A stretch of DNA of 64,000 nt from Steroidobacter gossypii (GCF_016801985.1 NZ_JAEVLS010000002.1:620001-684000); one strand, 5' to 3'. Counted from the stretch's first letter, positions 32,586 to 41,383 are shown. Notes: generated by a model not told the origin, from the letters alone. Program-made: numbers and translations.

Positions 32586-33878
32586 TTATATCCTTGATTC
32601 GCGCTGCGGCTCGCGCATGAAGATATACACGAGCAGGGAGCAGAACACGCAGCCAGTCACATACCAGTAGAACAGCTCTTCGTGACCGGCGTTCTTGAAT
32701 GCCAGGGCAATCATCTCGGCCGTGCCGCCGAACAGCGAAACTGCGATGGCGTAGGGCAGGCCCACGCCCAGCGCGCGGATTTCGACTGGAAACAATTCGG
32801 CTTTCACCACCGCGCTGATCGAACTGTACAGCGAAGAAATCGACAGTGCGATCAATATCAGAAGGAACGCGGTCCAGGCGTCCTGCGCCTGTGACAAGGC
32901 CGACAGCAGCGGCACCGTGCCAAACAGCGCGAGCACACCGAACAAGATCAGCATGGGCCGCCGGCCGACCCGATCGGAGATCGCGCCCACCAAAGGCTGG
33001 ATCAACATGAAGATGAACAGGTTCGCGGTCGCGACCAGGGTCGACTCGCCTTTGGTGAGCCCGACGGTGTTGACCAGAAACTTCTGGATGTACGTGGTGA
33101 ACGTATAGAAGAACAGTGTGCCGCCCATCGTGAGCCCGATCACGATCAGCACTTCGCGCGGATGACGCAGCAGCAGGGTGAGCTCGCCCGCTCGCGCTGC
33201 CTGGCTCTTGTTCTTGAATGCATCGGTCTCGACCAGATTGCGTCGCAGGTAGAGCGCGGCCAGCGCGGCGATGGCGCCGATGACGAACGGAATGCGCCAG
33301 CCCCATTGTTCGAGCTGTTGCGCATCGAGCACGAAGAACTGCAGCACCATCAGCACGCCGAGCGCCAGCAGTTGCCCCATGATCAGCGTGACGTACAGGA
33401 TGCCGGAGTAGAAACCGCGGCTGCCGCGCGTCGCGATTTCGCTCATGTACGTGGCGCTGGTGCCGTACTCACCGCCGACGCTGAAGCCCTGTAGCAATCG
33501 TGCAATCAGCAGCAGGATCGGCGCGGCAACCCCGATGGTCTGGTACGTCGGGGTGACGGCAATGATCAGCGAGCCCAGGCACATCAGCGTCACCGACAAG
33601 GTGAGCGCAGCTTTGCGGCCACGACGATCTGCATAGCGGCCCAGCACCCAGCCGCCGATCGGGCGCATCAAGAAGCCCACCGCGAAAATGGCCGCGGTGT
33701 TCAGCAGTTGCACGGTATCGTTGCTTTTGGGGAAGAAACTGGGCGCGAAATAGATCGCGAACGCCGCGTAGGTATACCAGTCGTACCACTCGATCAGGTT
33801 GCCCACCGAGCCGCCGAAGATGGCTCGGAAGCGTGTGGCTCTGCTGTTGGAAGCCGCGATCCCCGCGCTATCGTTCAC
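32586..33878 (-). CDS. MFS transporter, metabolite:H+ symporter (MHS) type
   Basis: Twelve-helix transporter, 430 aa, of the MHS branch that includes KgtP, ShiA and ProP. The N-terminal GNLIEWYDWYTYAAFA and the loop motif GRYADRRGRKAAL are characteristic, as is SVGGEYGTSATYMSE. These carriers import organic acids or zwitterions with protons; the substrate is not identifiable here. It is the first gene of the operon with the serine hydrolase and amidohydrolase, so import followed by hydrolysis is a reasonable reading. Confidence 0.9.
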   Translation of the reverse strand: MNDSAGIAASNSRATRFRAIFGGSVGNLIEWYDWYTYAAFAIYFAPSFFPKSNDTVQLLNTAAIFAVGFLMRPIGGWVLGRYADRRGRKAALTLSVTLMCLGSLIIAVTPTYQTIGVAAPILLLIARLLQGFSVGGEYGTSATYMSEIATRGSRGFYSGILYVTLIMGQLLALGVLMVLQFFVLDAQQLEQWGWRIPFVIGAIAALAALYLRRNLVETDAFKNKSQAARAGELTLLLRHPREVLIVIGLTMGGTLFFYTFTTYIQKFLVNTVGLTKGESTLVATANLFIFMLIQPLVGAISDRVGRRPMLILFGVLALFGTVPLLSALSQAQDAWTAFLLILIALSISSLYSSISAVVKAELFPVEIRALGVGLPYAIAVSLFGGTAEMIALAFKNAGHEELFYWYVTGCVFCSLLVYIFMREPQRESRI

Positions 33879-33943
33879 TTGGTGGTGTTGTTAGTGGGCC
33901 CGACCGGGGATGGTGAAGAAAACGCCGCGCAAAAGGAAGCGCC

Positions 33944-33988
33944 AAAAAGAAAGCGGTGCACGGCGCCGGATCGTCCGCGCCACCGCTT
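33944..33988 (-). terminator. Intrinsic terminator of the minus-strand small gene
   Basis: AAGCGGTG (33951-33958) and CACCGCTT (33981-33988) form an 8-bp stem around a 22-nt loop that itself contains CGGCGCC. Read on the minus strand the stem is followed by TCTTTTT (complement of 33944-33950). It lies about 50 bp past the stop of the gene at 34040-34339 and upstream of the MHS transporter, separating the two units. Confidence 0.7.
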
Positions 33989-34039
33989 CGAAATTCACGA
34001 CCTGCTCAGGCCGACGGCGTCATACCCACCGTCGGACCG

Positions 34040-34339
34040 TCAATGTGCGGATCGTGAACCTCGAGACGAATCTTGTTGCTCCGAGCCCGACCCGGGGCGG
34101 CTTTCGCTAGCGCCCGGACCGCTGTCACCGCGTGTCATCTCGGCCGGATCGTGATCCTTCGCGCGCTGTTTGGCCTGCTCCTCGGCGCGGCGAATGTCCT
34201 TTTCCTCGCCCGGCGAGACGTTGCCGGCGTTCTCGATCTCGCGCTGACCACGCTCGGACTCGACGAACTCCTGCGTCGCTTTACGATAGTTGCGATCGGC
34301 GGTCTTGTTGCCTTCGCCTTCGTTACGCGATGTACCCAT
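34040..34339 (-). CDS. Small hydrophilic protein of unknown function
   Basis: Protein of 99 aa, rich in Glu, Arg, Gly and Ser, with no membrane segment or signal peptide. It begins MGTSRNEGEGNKTADRNY, has a central charged helix (KDIRRAEEQAKQRAKDHD) and ends in a Ser/Gly-rich tail. GGAGG stands about 8 bp before the chosen ATG; the longer open frame upstream would be Arg/Cys-rich and is not credible. Similar small stress-type proteins are common in proteobacteria, but no function can be given. A terminator follows it. Confidence 0.7.
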   Translation of the reverse strand: MGTSRNEGEGNKTADRNYRKATQEFVESERGQREIENAGNVSPGEEKDIRRAEEQAKQRAKDHDPAEMTRGDSGPGASESRPGSGSEQQDSSRGSRSAH

Positions 34340-34448
34340 GAGCCATCCTCCGTTCGTCAGCGCCACTGCCCGGTAAAACGCCCGCCTGCTGCGGAGGTTC
34401 CGCCGCCGGTGTGAGCAACAGGCCGGCCTCACGAGGTATGCTCTCAAG

Positions 34449-35009
34449 GTGTACTGGATACTCGCTACAATTTTCATCGTGGTCGCGCTCGCCGTGCCAC
34501 GCTTGCGTCCCGTTGGTGTCATCGGTTGCGTGCTGCTCGGTGCGATGCTGACATGGGCTGTGGTTCAACGCTTACGGGGTGCGAATGACGATGCCCAGCC
34601 CACCTTGCAACAGCGCGGACGTCCACGCTCCCCAGCGACCCTCATGCAGGCGATCGCGCCCGAGCAGGTGGTGGTCGACAATCTGCAGCTGACGGGCGGC
34701 GGCGCGCCGTTCGAACTGCGAGGGCGGATCGAGAACAAATCGGACGTCCTGTTGAAGTCCGTGACGTTGCTGGTCATGCGTCGCGATTGCTACCCGGGCG
34801 CCTTGGATCCCACTGGCTGCGCGGTGCTGTGGCAGGATCGGCACTGGATCTCCATCGCCATTCCTCCCGGCCAGGCGCGCGATTTTTCCAGCTCGATCTG
34901 GATGCGAGGCGCGGCCCCCGGGGCGCGCGGCAAGGTTCAGGATTCATTCGCTCTGGTGGCCGCCTCGGGTGAGATGTCGATCTCCGACGCGGCAGCCGAG
35001 GGGCGATGA
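34449..35009 (+). CDS. Hypothetical membrane-anchored protein
   Basis: 186 aa from a GTG start. Two hydrophobic helices fill residues 1-40, then a soluble part follows with a beta-rich look: VVVDNLQLTGGGAPFELRGRIENKSDVLLKSVTLLV, shown here in part, resembles FxLyD-type accessory domains. Two cysteines (RRDCYPG, TGCAVLW) lie 12 residues apart. It stands 45 bp upstream of the split spermidine-synthase-like pair on the same strand, so it may belong with them. No family name can be assigned securely. Confidence 0.65.
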   Translation: MYWILATIFIVVALAVPRLRPVGVIGCVLLGAMLTWAVVQRLRGANDDAQPTLQQRGRPRSPATLMQAIAPEQVVVDNLQLTGGGAPFELRGRIENKSDVLLKSVTLLVMRRDCYPGALDPTGCAVLWQDRHWISIAIPPGQARDFSSSIWMRGAAPGARGKVQDSFALVAASGEMSISDAAAEGR

Positions 35010-35054
35010 TCCTATGGCGGCGATTCGCTCCGTAACTCATAGAACGGCGGGTGC

Positions 35055-35654
35055 ATGCGGCTGGCGTTAACTTATTCGATCGCGGGCTGGTCGGGATTTT
35101 TCGTGATGGCGGTGGAGTTGCTCGGCGGGCGCCTGCTGGCGCCGACCTTCGGCAGCAGCATCTATGTGTGGGGTGCGATCATCACGGTGTTCATGCTGGC
35201 GCTGTCCATCGGTTATCTCGCCGGTGGTCGCCTGTCCATGAACGGGCCCAGCGTGCGCAAGCTCGGCATCATTTTGATCGTGGCTGCGCTCACAGTGCTG
35301 CCGCTACTGTTGTTCGCTGTTCCGATGCTGGATTCGATCGCCGCTGCGATTCCCGATCCGCGCTGGGGCTCGCTGGTGGGCGCGACTGCGCTGTTTTTCA
35401 TTCCCACGCTGTTCTCCGGGATGATCTCGCCGTACGCGGTGCGACTCATCGTGCCGGATCGCTCCAGCTCCGGTCGTCATGCCGGGCAGCTGTATTTCGT
35501 GTCGACATTCGGCAGCGCCGCTGGCACTTTGCTGACCTCGTTCTATCTGGTGCTGATCATGGAGGTGAATCACATCCTGATCGCATTGATGGCGATTTCC
35601 GGCAGCCTGGGCCTGGCAGCCATTCTGGTACGCGGAGAAGCGAATGCGCAGTAG
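35055..35654 (+). CDS. Membrane half of a spermidine-synthase-like fused protein
   Basis: 199 aa, about six hydrophobic helices, matching the membrane domain found fused to spermidine-synthase domains in many bacteria: MAVELLGGRLLAPTFGSSIYVWGA and the LYFVSTFGSAAGTLLTSFYL segment are typical. Here it is a separate gene; its stop lies 11 bp inside the following methyltransferase-like gene, so the two are translationally coupled. The transported or bound ligand is unknown. Confidence 0.8.
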   Translation: MRLALTYSIAGWSGFFVMAVELLGGRLLAPTFGSSIYVWGAIITVFMLALSIGYLAGGRLSMNGPSVRKLGIILIVAALTVLPLLLFAVPMLDSIAAAIPDPRWGSLVGATALFFIPTLFSGMISPYAVRLIVPDRSSSGRHAGQLYFVSTFGSAAGTLLTSFYLVLIMEVNHILIALMAISGSLGLAAILVRGEANAQ

Positions 35655-36543
35655 CGGGTGGGCGTTGCTATGGTTCGCCGCTGGCATTTTCGCAATCGCT
35701 GGGGCGCGCGCGGACGATATGAAGTTATTGCACTCGGAGCGCTCGCTGTATCGCGAAGTGCTGGTCTATGAGGCAGGTGGGGTGCGCTGTATCTGCTTCA
35801 CACGGTTCTGTCGCATCGGTCGGCAGACCTGCCAGGACGTGAAGCAGCCCGAGCGCATCGTGATGAATTATCCGCAGATGATGCTGGCGTCGCTGTTCGT
35901 CAAGCCGGAGCCCAAGTCGGTGCTGATCATCGGTCTCGGGGGCGGCACCATTCCGCGCGCGTTGCGTGAAGTCGTGCCTCAGGCGCGCATCGACGTGGTC
36001 GAGATCGATCCGGCGGTCGTCAAGGTGGCGCGTCGTTTCTTCGATCTTGGCGATACCAGCGCCGTCAATGTGATCGAAGCGGACGGGCGCGTGCAGGTGA
36101 AGCGGGCGCTTCGTCAGCAGCAGCGCTATGACATCATCATGCTGGATGCATTCGATCACGAATACATCCCGGAGCATCTGCTGACGCGGGAGTTCCTGCA
36201 GGAAGTGAAGGCGCTGCTCGCGCCCGGCGGCGTGCTCGCCGCCAACACCTTCTCATCGAGCCGGCTGTACGATCACGAGTCCACGACTTACGCTTCGGTG
36301 TTCCCCGAGTTCTTCAATTTGAAGCGGGAGAACCGCGTCATCATCGCGGCGAATGGGCCACTGCCGAACGAAAAGCAGCTGCGGGCCAACAGCGAACGCT
36401 TCGAGGAGACGTTCGATTCGTTCGGCGTCAGCACGCGCAAGCTGCTGTCATTGTTCTCGCGCAAGCAGGATTGGGAGCGCGACGCTCGCATCCTGACCGA
36501 TCAATATTCGCCCGCCAATCTGCTCAACCTGGGGCAGAAGTAG
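35644..36543 (+). CDS. Spermidine-synthase-like protein with signal-peptide-like N-terminus
   Basis: 299 aa with a Rossmann-type aminopropyltransferase/methyltransferase fold. The motif LIIGLGGGTIPRAL replaces the GGGDG of true spermidine synthase, and LDAFDHEYIPEHLLTREF covers the catalytic-aspartate region. The first 25 residues (hydrophobic core, then AGARADD) look like a signal peptide or single anchor helix. Cysteines at 49, 51, 56 and 63 form a tight cluster. It overlaps its membrane partner by 11 bp. A genuine aminopropyltransferase role is doubtful because the GGGDG aspartate is absent. Confidence 0.8.
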   Translation: MRSSGWALLWFAAGIFAIAGARADDMKLLHSERSLYREVLVYEAGGVRCICFTRFCRIGRQTCQDVKQPERIVMNYPQMMLASLFVKPEPKSVLIIGLGGGTIPRALREVVPQARIDVVEIDPAVVKVARRFFDLGDTSAVNVIEADGRVQVKRALRQQQRYDIIMLDAFDHEYIPEHLLTREFLQEVKALLAPGGVLAANTFSSSRLYDHESTTYASVFPEFFNLKRENRVIIAANGPLPNEKQLRANSERFEETFDSFGVSTRKLLSLFSRKQDWERDARILTDQYSPANLLNLGQK

Positions 36544-36566
36544 CGCGCTCCACCTCGGGGCGTCGA

Positions 36567-36890
36567 TCAATCGCGACGGCCCGCGAGCAGACCGAGCAGC
36601 AATGCGACGCCGGCCACTGCGCCGATGATGCCCCACGAGTGTTCGCGGACATACATATCGGTTTCGCGCGCATACTTGCGGACGCGCCGTTTCATGCGTC
36701 GGTCGTAGAGATGATCGAACGCCTGTTTCACCGTTTTCTCGGTCCGCGCCCGAGCCCGCTGGACCCGATGGTTGGTGATATCGGCCGTGGCTCGCAGCAA
36801 CTCCTCGGCATCGCGTGCAACGTTCTGCAGATCCCTGCGCAGGTGCCGGATGGGTGATTCAAAAGCGCCGTTTCGCTTACCTAGATTCAT
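36567..36890 (-). CDS. DUF883/ElaB-YqjD-type membrane protein
   Basis: 107 aa starting at MNLGKRNGAF, with AGGAGG close upstream. A long amphipathic helical region (RRDLQNVARDAEELLRATAD and onward to about residue 80) precedes a single C-terminal membrane helix (WGIIGAVAGVALLLGLLAG) ending in GRRD. E. coli ElaB and YqjD of this family anchor in the inner membrane, and YqjD binds ribosomes in stationary phase. It is divergent from the ParB-like gene; 144 bp separate the starts. Confidence 0.85.
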   Translation of the reverse strand: MNLGKRNGAFESPIRHLRRDLQNVARDAEELLRATADITNHRVQRARARTEKTVKQAFDHLYDRRMKRRVRKYARETDMYVREHSWGIIGAVAGVALLLGLLAGRRD

Positions 36891-37034
36891 AGGGCCTCCT
36901 GGAACTTGCGAGCTGGGGGTGGACTTAGGTAAGACGGTCCGCCCGGTTCGCAAAAACAACGCCATGAATTGCCGGCAGGTTCCACTTGGTGTATCCGTAT
37001 ATCCTTTGCACGCTGCGCTTCAGACGGAGTGGTA

Positions 37035-38024
37035 ATGGCCACCAAAAGCAAAACAACGGCAAAGCGCAAGCGCGCTCCGGCCCGGCGGAAAACACCGAAA
37101 AAAGCAGCCCCGCGCACGCGCGGCGTGTTGCCGAGCGAATGTCGCATCGAGCAATTGCCGGCCGAGGCGGCGGACGTCGTCGCGCGCATCGAGCGGGAGG
37201 GCGGTTACGTGATAGGCAGCTACTGCGAGCCGCTGGGACGCAATCCGTTATTGCTTGCCGCGTTGCCCATCGATCAGGTGGAGCCCACGCCGTTTCAGCG
37301 CGACCTGTCCGATGCTCATTACAAGAAGCTCTCGGGCGTGATCGACAAGACCGGTTTGTTTCTGGATCCGGTGATCGCCATCACCGCGCCCACGGAAGGT
37401 TTCTGGACGCCCAACGGTCGGCACCGCCTGGAAGCGATGCGACGACTGGGCGCCAAAGCCATCATCGCGCTGGTGGTGCCCAAACGTGAGATTGCCTGGC
37501 AGATCCTGGCTCTGAACACAGAGAAGGCACACAACCTGCGCGAGCGGGCGCTGGAGGTGATTCGTATCTACAAAGGCCTGATCGAGGAGGATCCGCGCCG
37601 GCCGGAGCACGACTTCGCTTTCTATCTGGAGGAGGCCGCACTGGTGACCTTGGGCTTGTGTTACGAGCGCAAGGGCAACTTCGCCGGTGGCGCGTATCAC
37701 CCGATTCTGCGCAGGCTCGAAGAGTTCTCCTCAGAGTCGTTGCAGAAGTCGCTGCAGGTTCACCAGAAGTACGCCGATCAGCTGTTCGAGCTGGACGAGA
37801 AGGTCGCCGACATCATCGACAAGTTGAAAAAGCGCGGCCTGGTCAGCCCGTATCTGCGCGCATTCGTGGTGGCGCGGATCAATCCGTTACGCTGGATCAA
37901 GGACGAGCCGCCGCCGCTGCCGGAAGTGCTGAAGACCATGAAAGAGCGACTGGCGAAGTTCAACGTCGACAAGGTCAATCAACAGGACCTGGCCAAGGCC
38001 GGCGGCGCGCCCGATACCGAATAG
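37035..38024 (+). CDS. Orphan ParB/sulfiredoxin-like nuclease-domain protein
   Basis: 329 aa from ATG 37035 (GGAG 6 bp upstream). A basic Lys/Arg/Ala-rich tail (residues 1-30) is followed by a ParB-type domain: the PTPFQRDLSDAHYKKL segment and PNGRHRLEAMRRLGAKAI, the latter resembling the C-terminal ParB box. A helical region follows with KAHNLRERALEVIRIYKGL and a C-terminal part with no recognised motif. No ParA homologue is adjacent, so chromosome partitioning is unlikely to be its job. A transcriptional or DNA-binding role is possible; the function is unknown. Confidence 0.75.
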   Translation: MATKSKTTAKRKRAPARRKTPKKAAPRTRGVLPSECRIEQLPAEAADVVARIEREGGYVIGSYCEPLGRNPLLLAALPIDQVEPTPFQRDLSDAHYKKLSGVIDKTGLFLDPVIAITAPTEGFWTPNGRHRLEAMRRLGAKAIIALVVPKREIAWQILALNTEKAHNLRERALEVIRIYKGLIEEDPRRPEHDFAFYLEEAALVTLGLCYERKGNFAGGAYHPILRRLEEFSSESLQKSLQVHQKYADQLFELDEKVADIIDKLKKRGLVSPYLRAFVVARINPLRWIKDEPPPLPEVLKTMKERLAKFNVDKVNQQDLAKAGGAPDTE

Positions 38025-38028
38025 TCGA

Positions 38029-38814
38029 TCACGGATCGGGCACGAACATGCCCTCCGGGAACGGATTCGGGGGTGTGTGCTCTGCGTAGCGATGTGACTC
38101 GCGAATCACGCCGCGGGCCGTCAGATTCTTTCGTGAGTCGTAGTAGATGACGATGGTCTCATCCGGCGTGTTCGAGGCGCGCTGGAAATCGACGTAATGG
38201 GCGGGCGAGCCTTCGCGATGGCCATGGCCGGTGCCGAGCCGCTCGCTCTCTTCTCGCGATAAAGATTGCTCGTCTGCTTGCGCCGAAGGGGCGGGCGCGG
38301 CCCCGGTGGTCCGTTCGCCGCCGAAGTGCGGACGATGACAACAGAACGGCTGCTCACGAAACACTGCGACTCCAATGACGCCGACATGCTCCGGCCGACC
38401 GGTGCGGGCCGCGTACGAATCAGACCAACGGGTGAAGTAGAACGTCGCGACTTCGTTCAGGCTCTTGCGCCAGCCTTCGACATGCACGCCGCCCCATGGG
38501 TCGAGCACATAGCCGCTTTGCTTTTCCTGCGCCGTCTTGCCGCTGATGACGTTCACGCCATCCACGCTGGTCACCGCGAGCAGGCGCTCGTTGGAACGGT
38601 TGGTGATGCGCAGTTCGTATTGATGCCCTGGCTCGCCGGCCACGTACAGCCGGTCGTGGTGCACGTAAATGGGCAGAGGATGGCCCGCAGTCCGATCGAA
38701 GACTTCGACTCGGGCCCAGCGGTGGATATAGGCCGGAGCGCGGTCGTGGCTGGCTTGCGCCTGCCAGGGCAGGACGGTGGCCAGTGTGAGCATCAGCAAC
38801 GAGAACGGGCGCAT
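38029..38814 (-). CDS. Exported protein of unknown function
   Basis: 261 aa with a signal peptide ending near AQASHDR (residue 22). The mature part has a beta-rich domain ([21 protein letters not shown]) and a region with [10 protein letters not shown], then an Arg/His-rich C-terminus. No catalytic motif was recognised. The stop is only 4 bp from the convergent ParB-like gene stop. It is divergent from accA; the 170-bp gap holds a GACCCG/CGGGTC hairpin at 38854-38872 and no further gene. Confidence 0.65.
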   Translation of the reverse strand: MRPFSLLMLTLATVLPWQAQASHDRAPAYIHRWARVEVFDRTAGHPLPIYVHHDRLYVAGEPGHQYELRITNRSNERLLAVTSVDGVNVISGKTAQEKQSGYVLDPWGGVHVEGWRKSLNEVATFYFTRWSDSYAARTGRPEHVGVIGVAVFREQPFCCHRPHFGGERTTGAAPAPSAQADEQSLSREESERLGTGHGHREGSPAHYVDFQRASNTPDETIVIYYDSRKNLTARGVIRESHRYAEHTPPNPFPEGMFVPDP

Positions 38815-38984
38815 ATCAGCTCCTTGAAGGGCGGCTGACAGCTTTAAACGGGCGACCCGGGCGTTTCGGGTCGAGCGGCCGGCCCGTTCAGCCGGGCGAG
38901 CTGCGCCAACTGGGGCTCTTGCGCTTGCCCTCGGCGGTCCCGCCCGCTATGTTCGCGCCTCCAAAGGATGAGGCAACTGTTTGC

Positions 38985-39947
38985 ATGGCAATGAATTTCC
39001 TGGACTTCGAGCAGCCGATCGCCGAGCTGGAGGCGAAGATCGACGAGCTCAAGTTCGTCTCCAGCGACGCCGAGGTGAATATCGGCGAGGAGATCGCACG
39101 TCTGCGCGCCAAGAGCCGGGCGCTCACGACCAGCATTTTCTCCAACCTCAGCCAGTGGCAGATCGCGCAGCTTGCCCGTCATCCGCAGCGTCCTTACACG
39201 CTGGACTACATCAGCTCCATCTTCACCGATTTCCAGGAACTGCATGGCGACCGCATGTATGCGGACGATCACGCCATCGTCGGCGGCGTGGCGCGGCTGG
39301 ATGGCAAGCCGGTTATGCTGATCGGCCAGCAGAAGGGCCGCGACACCAAGGAGCGCGTGCGCCGTAACTACGGCATGCCCAAGCCCGAGGGCTATCGCAA
39401 GGCGCTGCGCCTGATGCACATGGCCGAGCGTTTCCAGTTGCCGCTGATCACCTTCATCGACACCTCGGGCGCGTATCCGGGCGTGGGCGCTGAAGAGCGC
39501 GGCCAGAGCGAAGCCATCGCCCGCAATCTGTTCGAGATGTCCACGCTGCAAACCCCGATCATCAGTGTGGTGATTGGCGAAGGCGGTTCGGGTGGCGCGC
39601 TCGCGATTGGCGTCGCCGATCGTTTGCTGATGCTCCAGTACAGCATCTATTCGGTGATCTCGCCGGAAGGCTGCGCCGGCATTCTGTGGCGCAGTGGCGA
39701 TAAGAAGGACCTGGCGGCCGAGGCCATGGGCGTGAGCGCCGAGCGCATCGCCAAACTCGGCGGCATCGTGGATGAAGTGCTGAAGGAGCCGCTGGGCGGC
39801 GCGCATCGCGACCCGCAGGCCATGGCCGATACCTTGAAGGACGCGCTGCTGCGTCACCTCAACGAGCTGCAGGCCAAGCCGCTCGAGCAACTGATGAAGG
39901 CCCGCGAGCAGCGCTTGCGCGGCTACGGAGTTTATAGCGTCAGCTAA
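38985..39947 (+). CDS. accA: Acetyl-CoA carboxylase carboxyltransferase alpha subunit
   Basis: Subunit of acetyl-CoA carboxylase that transfers the carboxyl group from biotin to acetyl-CoA. It is 320 aa starting [19 protein letters not shown], nearly identical in pattern to E. coli AccA (319 aa). [16 protein letters not shown] and [14 protein letters not shown] are the conserved crotonase-fold segments. A GAGG motif lies 11 bp upstream. tilS follows after 14 bp. In related bacteria it directly follows dnaE; here it resumes the conserved order after the accessory block. Confidence 0.98.
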   Translation: MAMNFLDFEQPIAELEAKIDELKFVSSDAEVNIGEEIARLRAKSRALTTSIFSNLSQWQIAQLARHPQRPYTLDYISSIFTDFQELHGDRMYADDHAIVGGVARLDGKPVMLIGQQKGRDTKERVRRNYGMPKPEGYRKALRLMHMAERFQLPLITFIDTSGAYPGVGAEERGQSEAIARNLFEMSTLQTPIISVVIGEGGSGGALAIGVADRLLMLQYSIYSVISPEGCAGILWRSGDKKDLAAEAMGVSAERIAKLGGIVDEVLKEPLGGAHRDPQAMADTLKDALLRHLNELQAKPLEQLMKAREQRLRGYGVYSVS

Positions 39948-39961
39948 AGGCGTCCTGGCTC

Positions 39962-41332
39962 ATGTTCTCGCCACGTGAGCTGCAAAATCGTCTGCAAAAA
40001 ACCGCCGGCGGCCGAGCCTTGCTGCCGGCCGACGCCGATCTATGCATCGCCTTCAGCGGCGGTCTCGATTCGACGGTGTTGTTGCATTCGTTTGCTCGGC
40101 TTGCCGCCGACTCGCGTTACAGCGTGCGCGCAGTTCACATCGATCACGGACTTCACGACGATTCGGCACTCTGGCGCGATCACTGTGAGCGCGAGGCGCG
40201 AGCACTACACGTCGAGTTCACGTCGCTGCGCGTCGCTGTGACGGGCATCGATGAGCTCGGTCTCGAAGCTGCCGCGCGGAAAGCGCGTTACACCGCGTTC
40301 GCGAGTGAGCTGCGCCCTGACGAGTACCTGTTGGTTGGCCAGCATGCCGACGATCAATTGGAAACGTTGCTGCTCGCGCTCATGCGCGGCGCCGGCGTGC
40401 TGGGCTTGAGCGGCATGCAGATGTACGAGCCGTTCGCCGCCGGCGCGATGGTTCGACCGCTGTGGGATTTCACCAGAGCCGAGCTCGAGCAATGGGCGAG
40501 GGCGGAGGGCCTGCATTGGCTTACCGATCCTTCCAACGACAACCTCGCGCTCGATCGCAATTTCGTGCGCCATCGTGTCGTCGCTGCACTCCGCGAGCGT
40601 TGGCCGGCGGCTGCGTCGACGGCATTACGTTCCACGCAACACTTACAAGAAGCGTGGCGAACCCTGGAGCAGCTCGCGGCAATCGATGCCGAAGGCGCGA
40701 TGGTCGAGGAGTGCCTCGACGTTGCCCGGCTGGCCGCGCTCAATCCGGAGCGACGTCGAAACCTGCTTCGCTATTGGATCCGCCGACGCGGGGCTCGACC
40801 CCCGTCCACGCGCAAACTCGCCGCTATCGAGCACGACATGCTGGCGGCGAGCGCGGATCGAGTCCCCTGCGTGGCGTGGGATGGCTGGGAGATCCGCCGT
40901 CATCGCGGCTGGTTGTACTGCGAACACCATTTGCCGCCGCTCGCTCTGGAGCAGGCAATTGACTGGCCCGGCGATGCGCCGCTCGATCTGCCGGCCGGCC
41001 TGGGGACGTTACGTATCGCGCCGACCGAATCGGGCCGCCTCGATGCGGCCAAGCTGCCGCCGAGATTGTCGGTGCGCTTTCGAGAAGGCGGCGAGCTCCT
41101 GCAGCCCGTCGGGCACGCTTTTCACCACAGGCTGAAGAAGCTCCTGCAGGCAGCCGATGTGCTGCCGTGGTGGCGTGAACGCCTGCCGCTGATCTACGCG
41201 GGCGAGCAGCTCGTGGCTGTCGGCGATTTGTGGATCGATGCGCAGTTCGCCACGCCGCCGGGCCAGCCTGGCATGTCGATCGTGTGGGAGCCGCGCCCCC
41301 ACGTGCTCGCCCGGCATCGGGCCGACGCTTAG
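39962..41332 (+). CDS. tilS: tRNA(Ile)-lysidine synthase TilS
   Basis: Modifies the wobble cytidine of the CAU-anticodon tRNA(Ile) to lysidine so that it reads AUA. It is 456 aa. The PP-loop SGGLDST is at residues 32-38; VHIDHGLHDDS and GQHADDQLETLLLALMRGAG are N-terminal domain motifs, and a C-terminal TilS domain with HHRLKKLLQAADVLPWWRERLP follows. The gene is essential in most bacteria. It lies between accA and pyrG and is followed by a strong hairpin. Confidence 0.96.
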   Translation: MFSPRELQNRLQKTAGGRALLPADADLCIAFSGGLDSTVLLHSFARLAADSRYSVRAVHIDHGLHDDSALWRDHCEREARALHVEFTSLRVAVTGIDELGLEAAARKARYTAFASELRPDEYLLVGQHADDQLETLLLALMRGAGVLGLSGMQMYEPFAAGAMVRPLWDFTRAELEQWARAEGLHWLTDPSNDNLALDRNFVRHRVVAALRERWPAAASTALRSTQHLQEAWRTLEQLAAIDAEGAMVEECLDVARLAALNPERRRNLLRYWIRRRGARPPSTRKLAAIEHDMLAASADRVPCVAWDGWEIRRHRGWLYCEHHLPPLALEQAIDWPGDAPLDLPAGLGTLRIAPTESGRLDAAKLPPRLSVRFREGGELLQPVGHAFHHRLKKLLQAADVLPWWRERLPLIYAGEQLVAVGDLWIDAQFATPPGQPGMSIVWEPRPHVLARHRADA

Positions 41333-41358
41333 CACCTTTGCTAACAAGACGCCGAACC

Positions 41359-41383
41359 GACGCATAGAGGATTTCTATGCGTC
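41359..41383 (+). terminator. Hairpin after tilS
   Basis: GACGCATAGA (41359-41368), 5-nt loop, TCTATGCGTC (41374-41383): a perfect 10-bp stem followed by TTCGTCT. It stands 26 bp past the tilS stop, so it probably ends the accA-tilS unit. The remaining ~135 bp to pyrG presumably carry its promoter; TACACT near 41413 is a possible -10, but no convincing -35 was seen. Confidence 0.6.
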
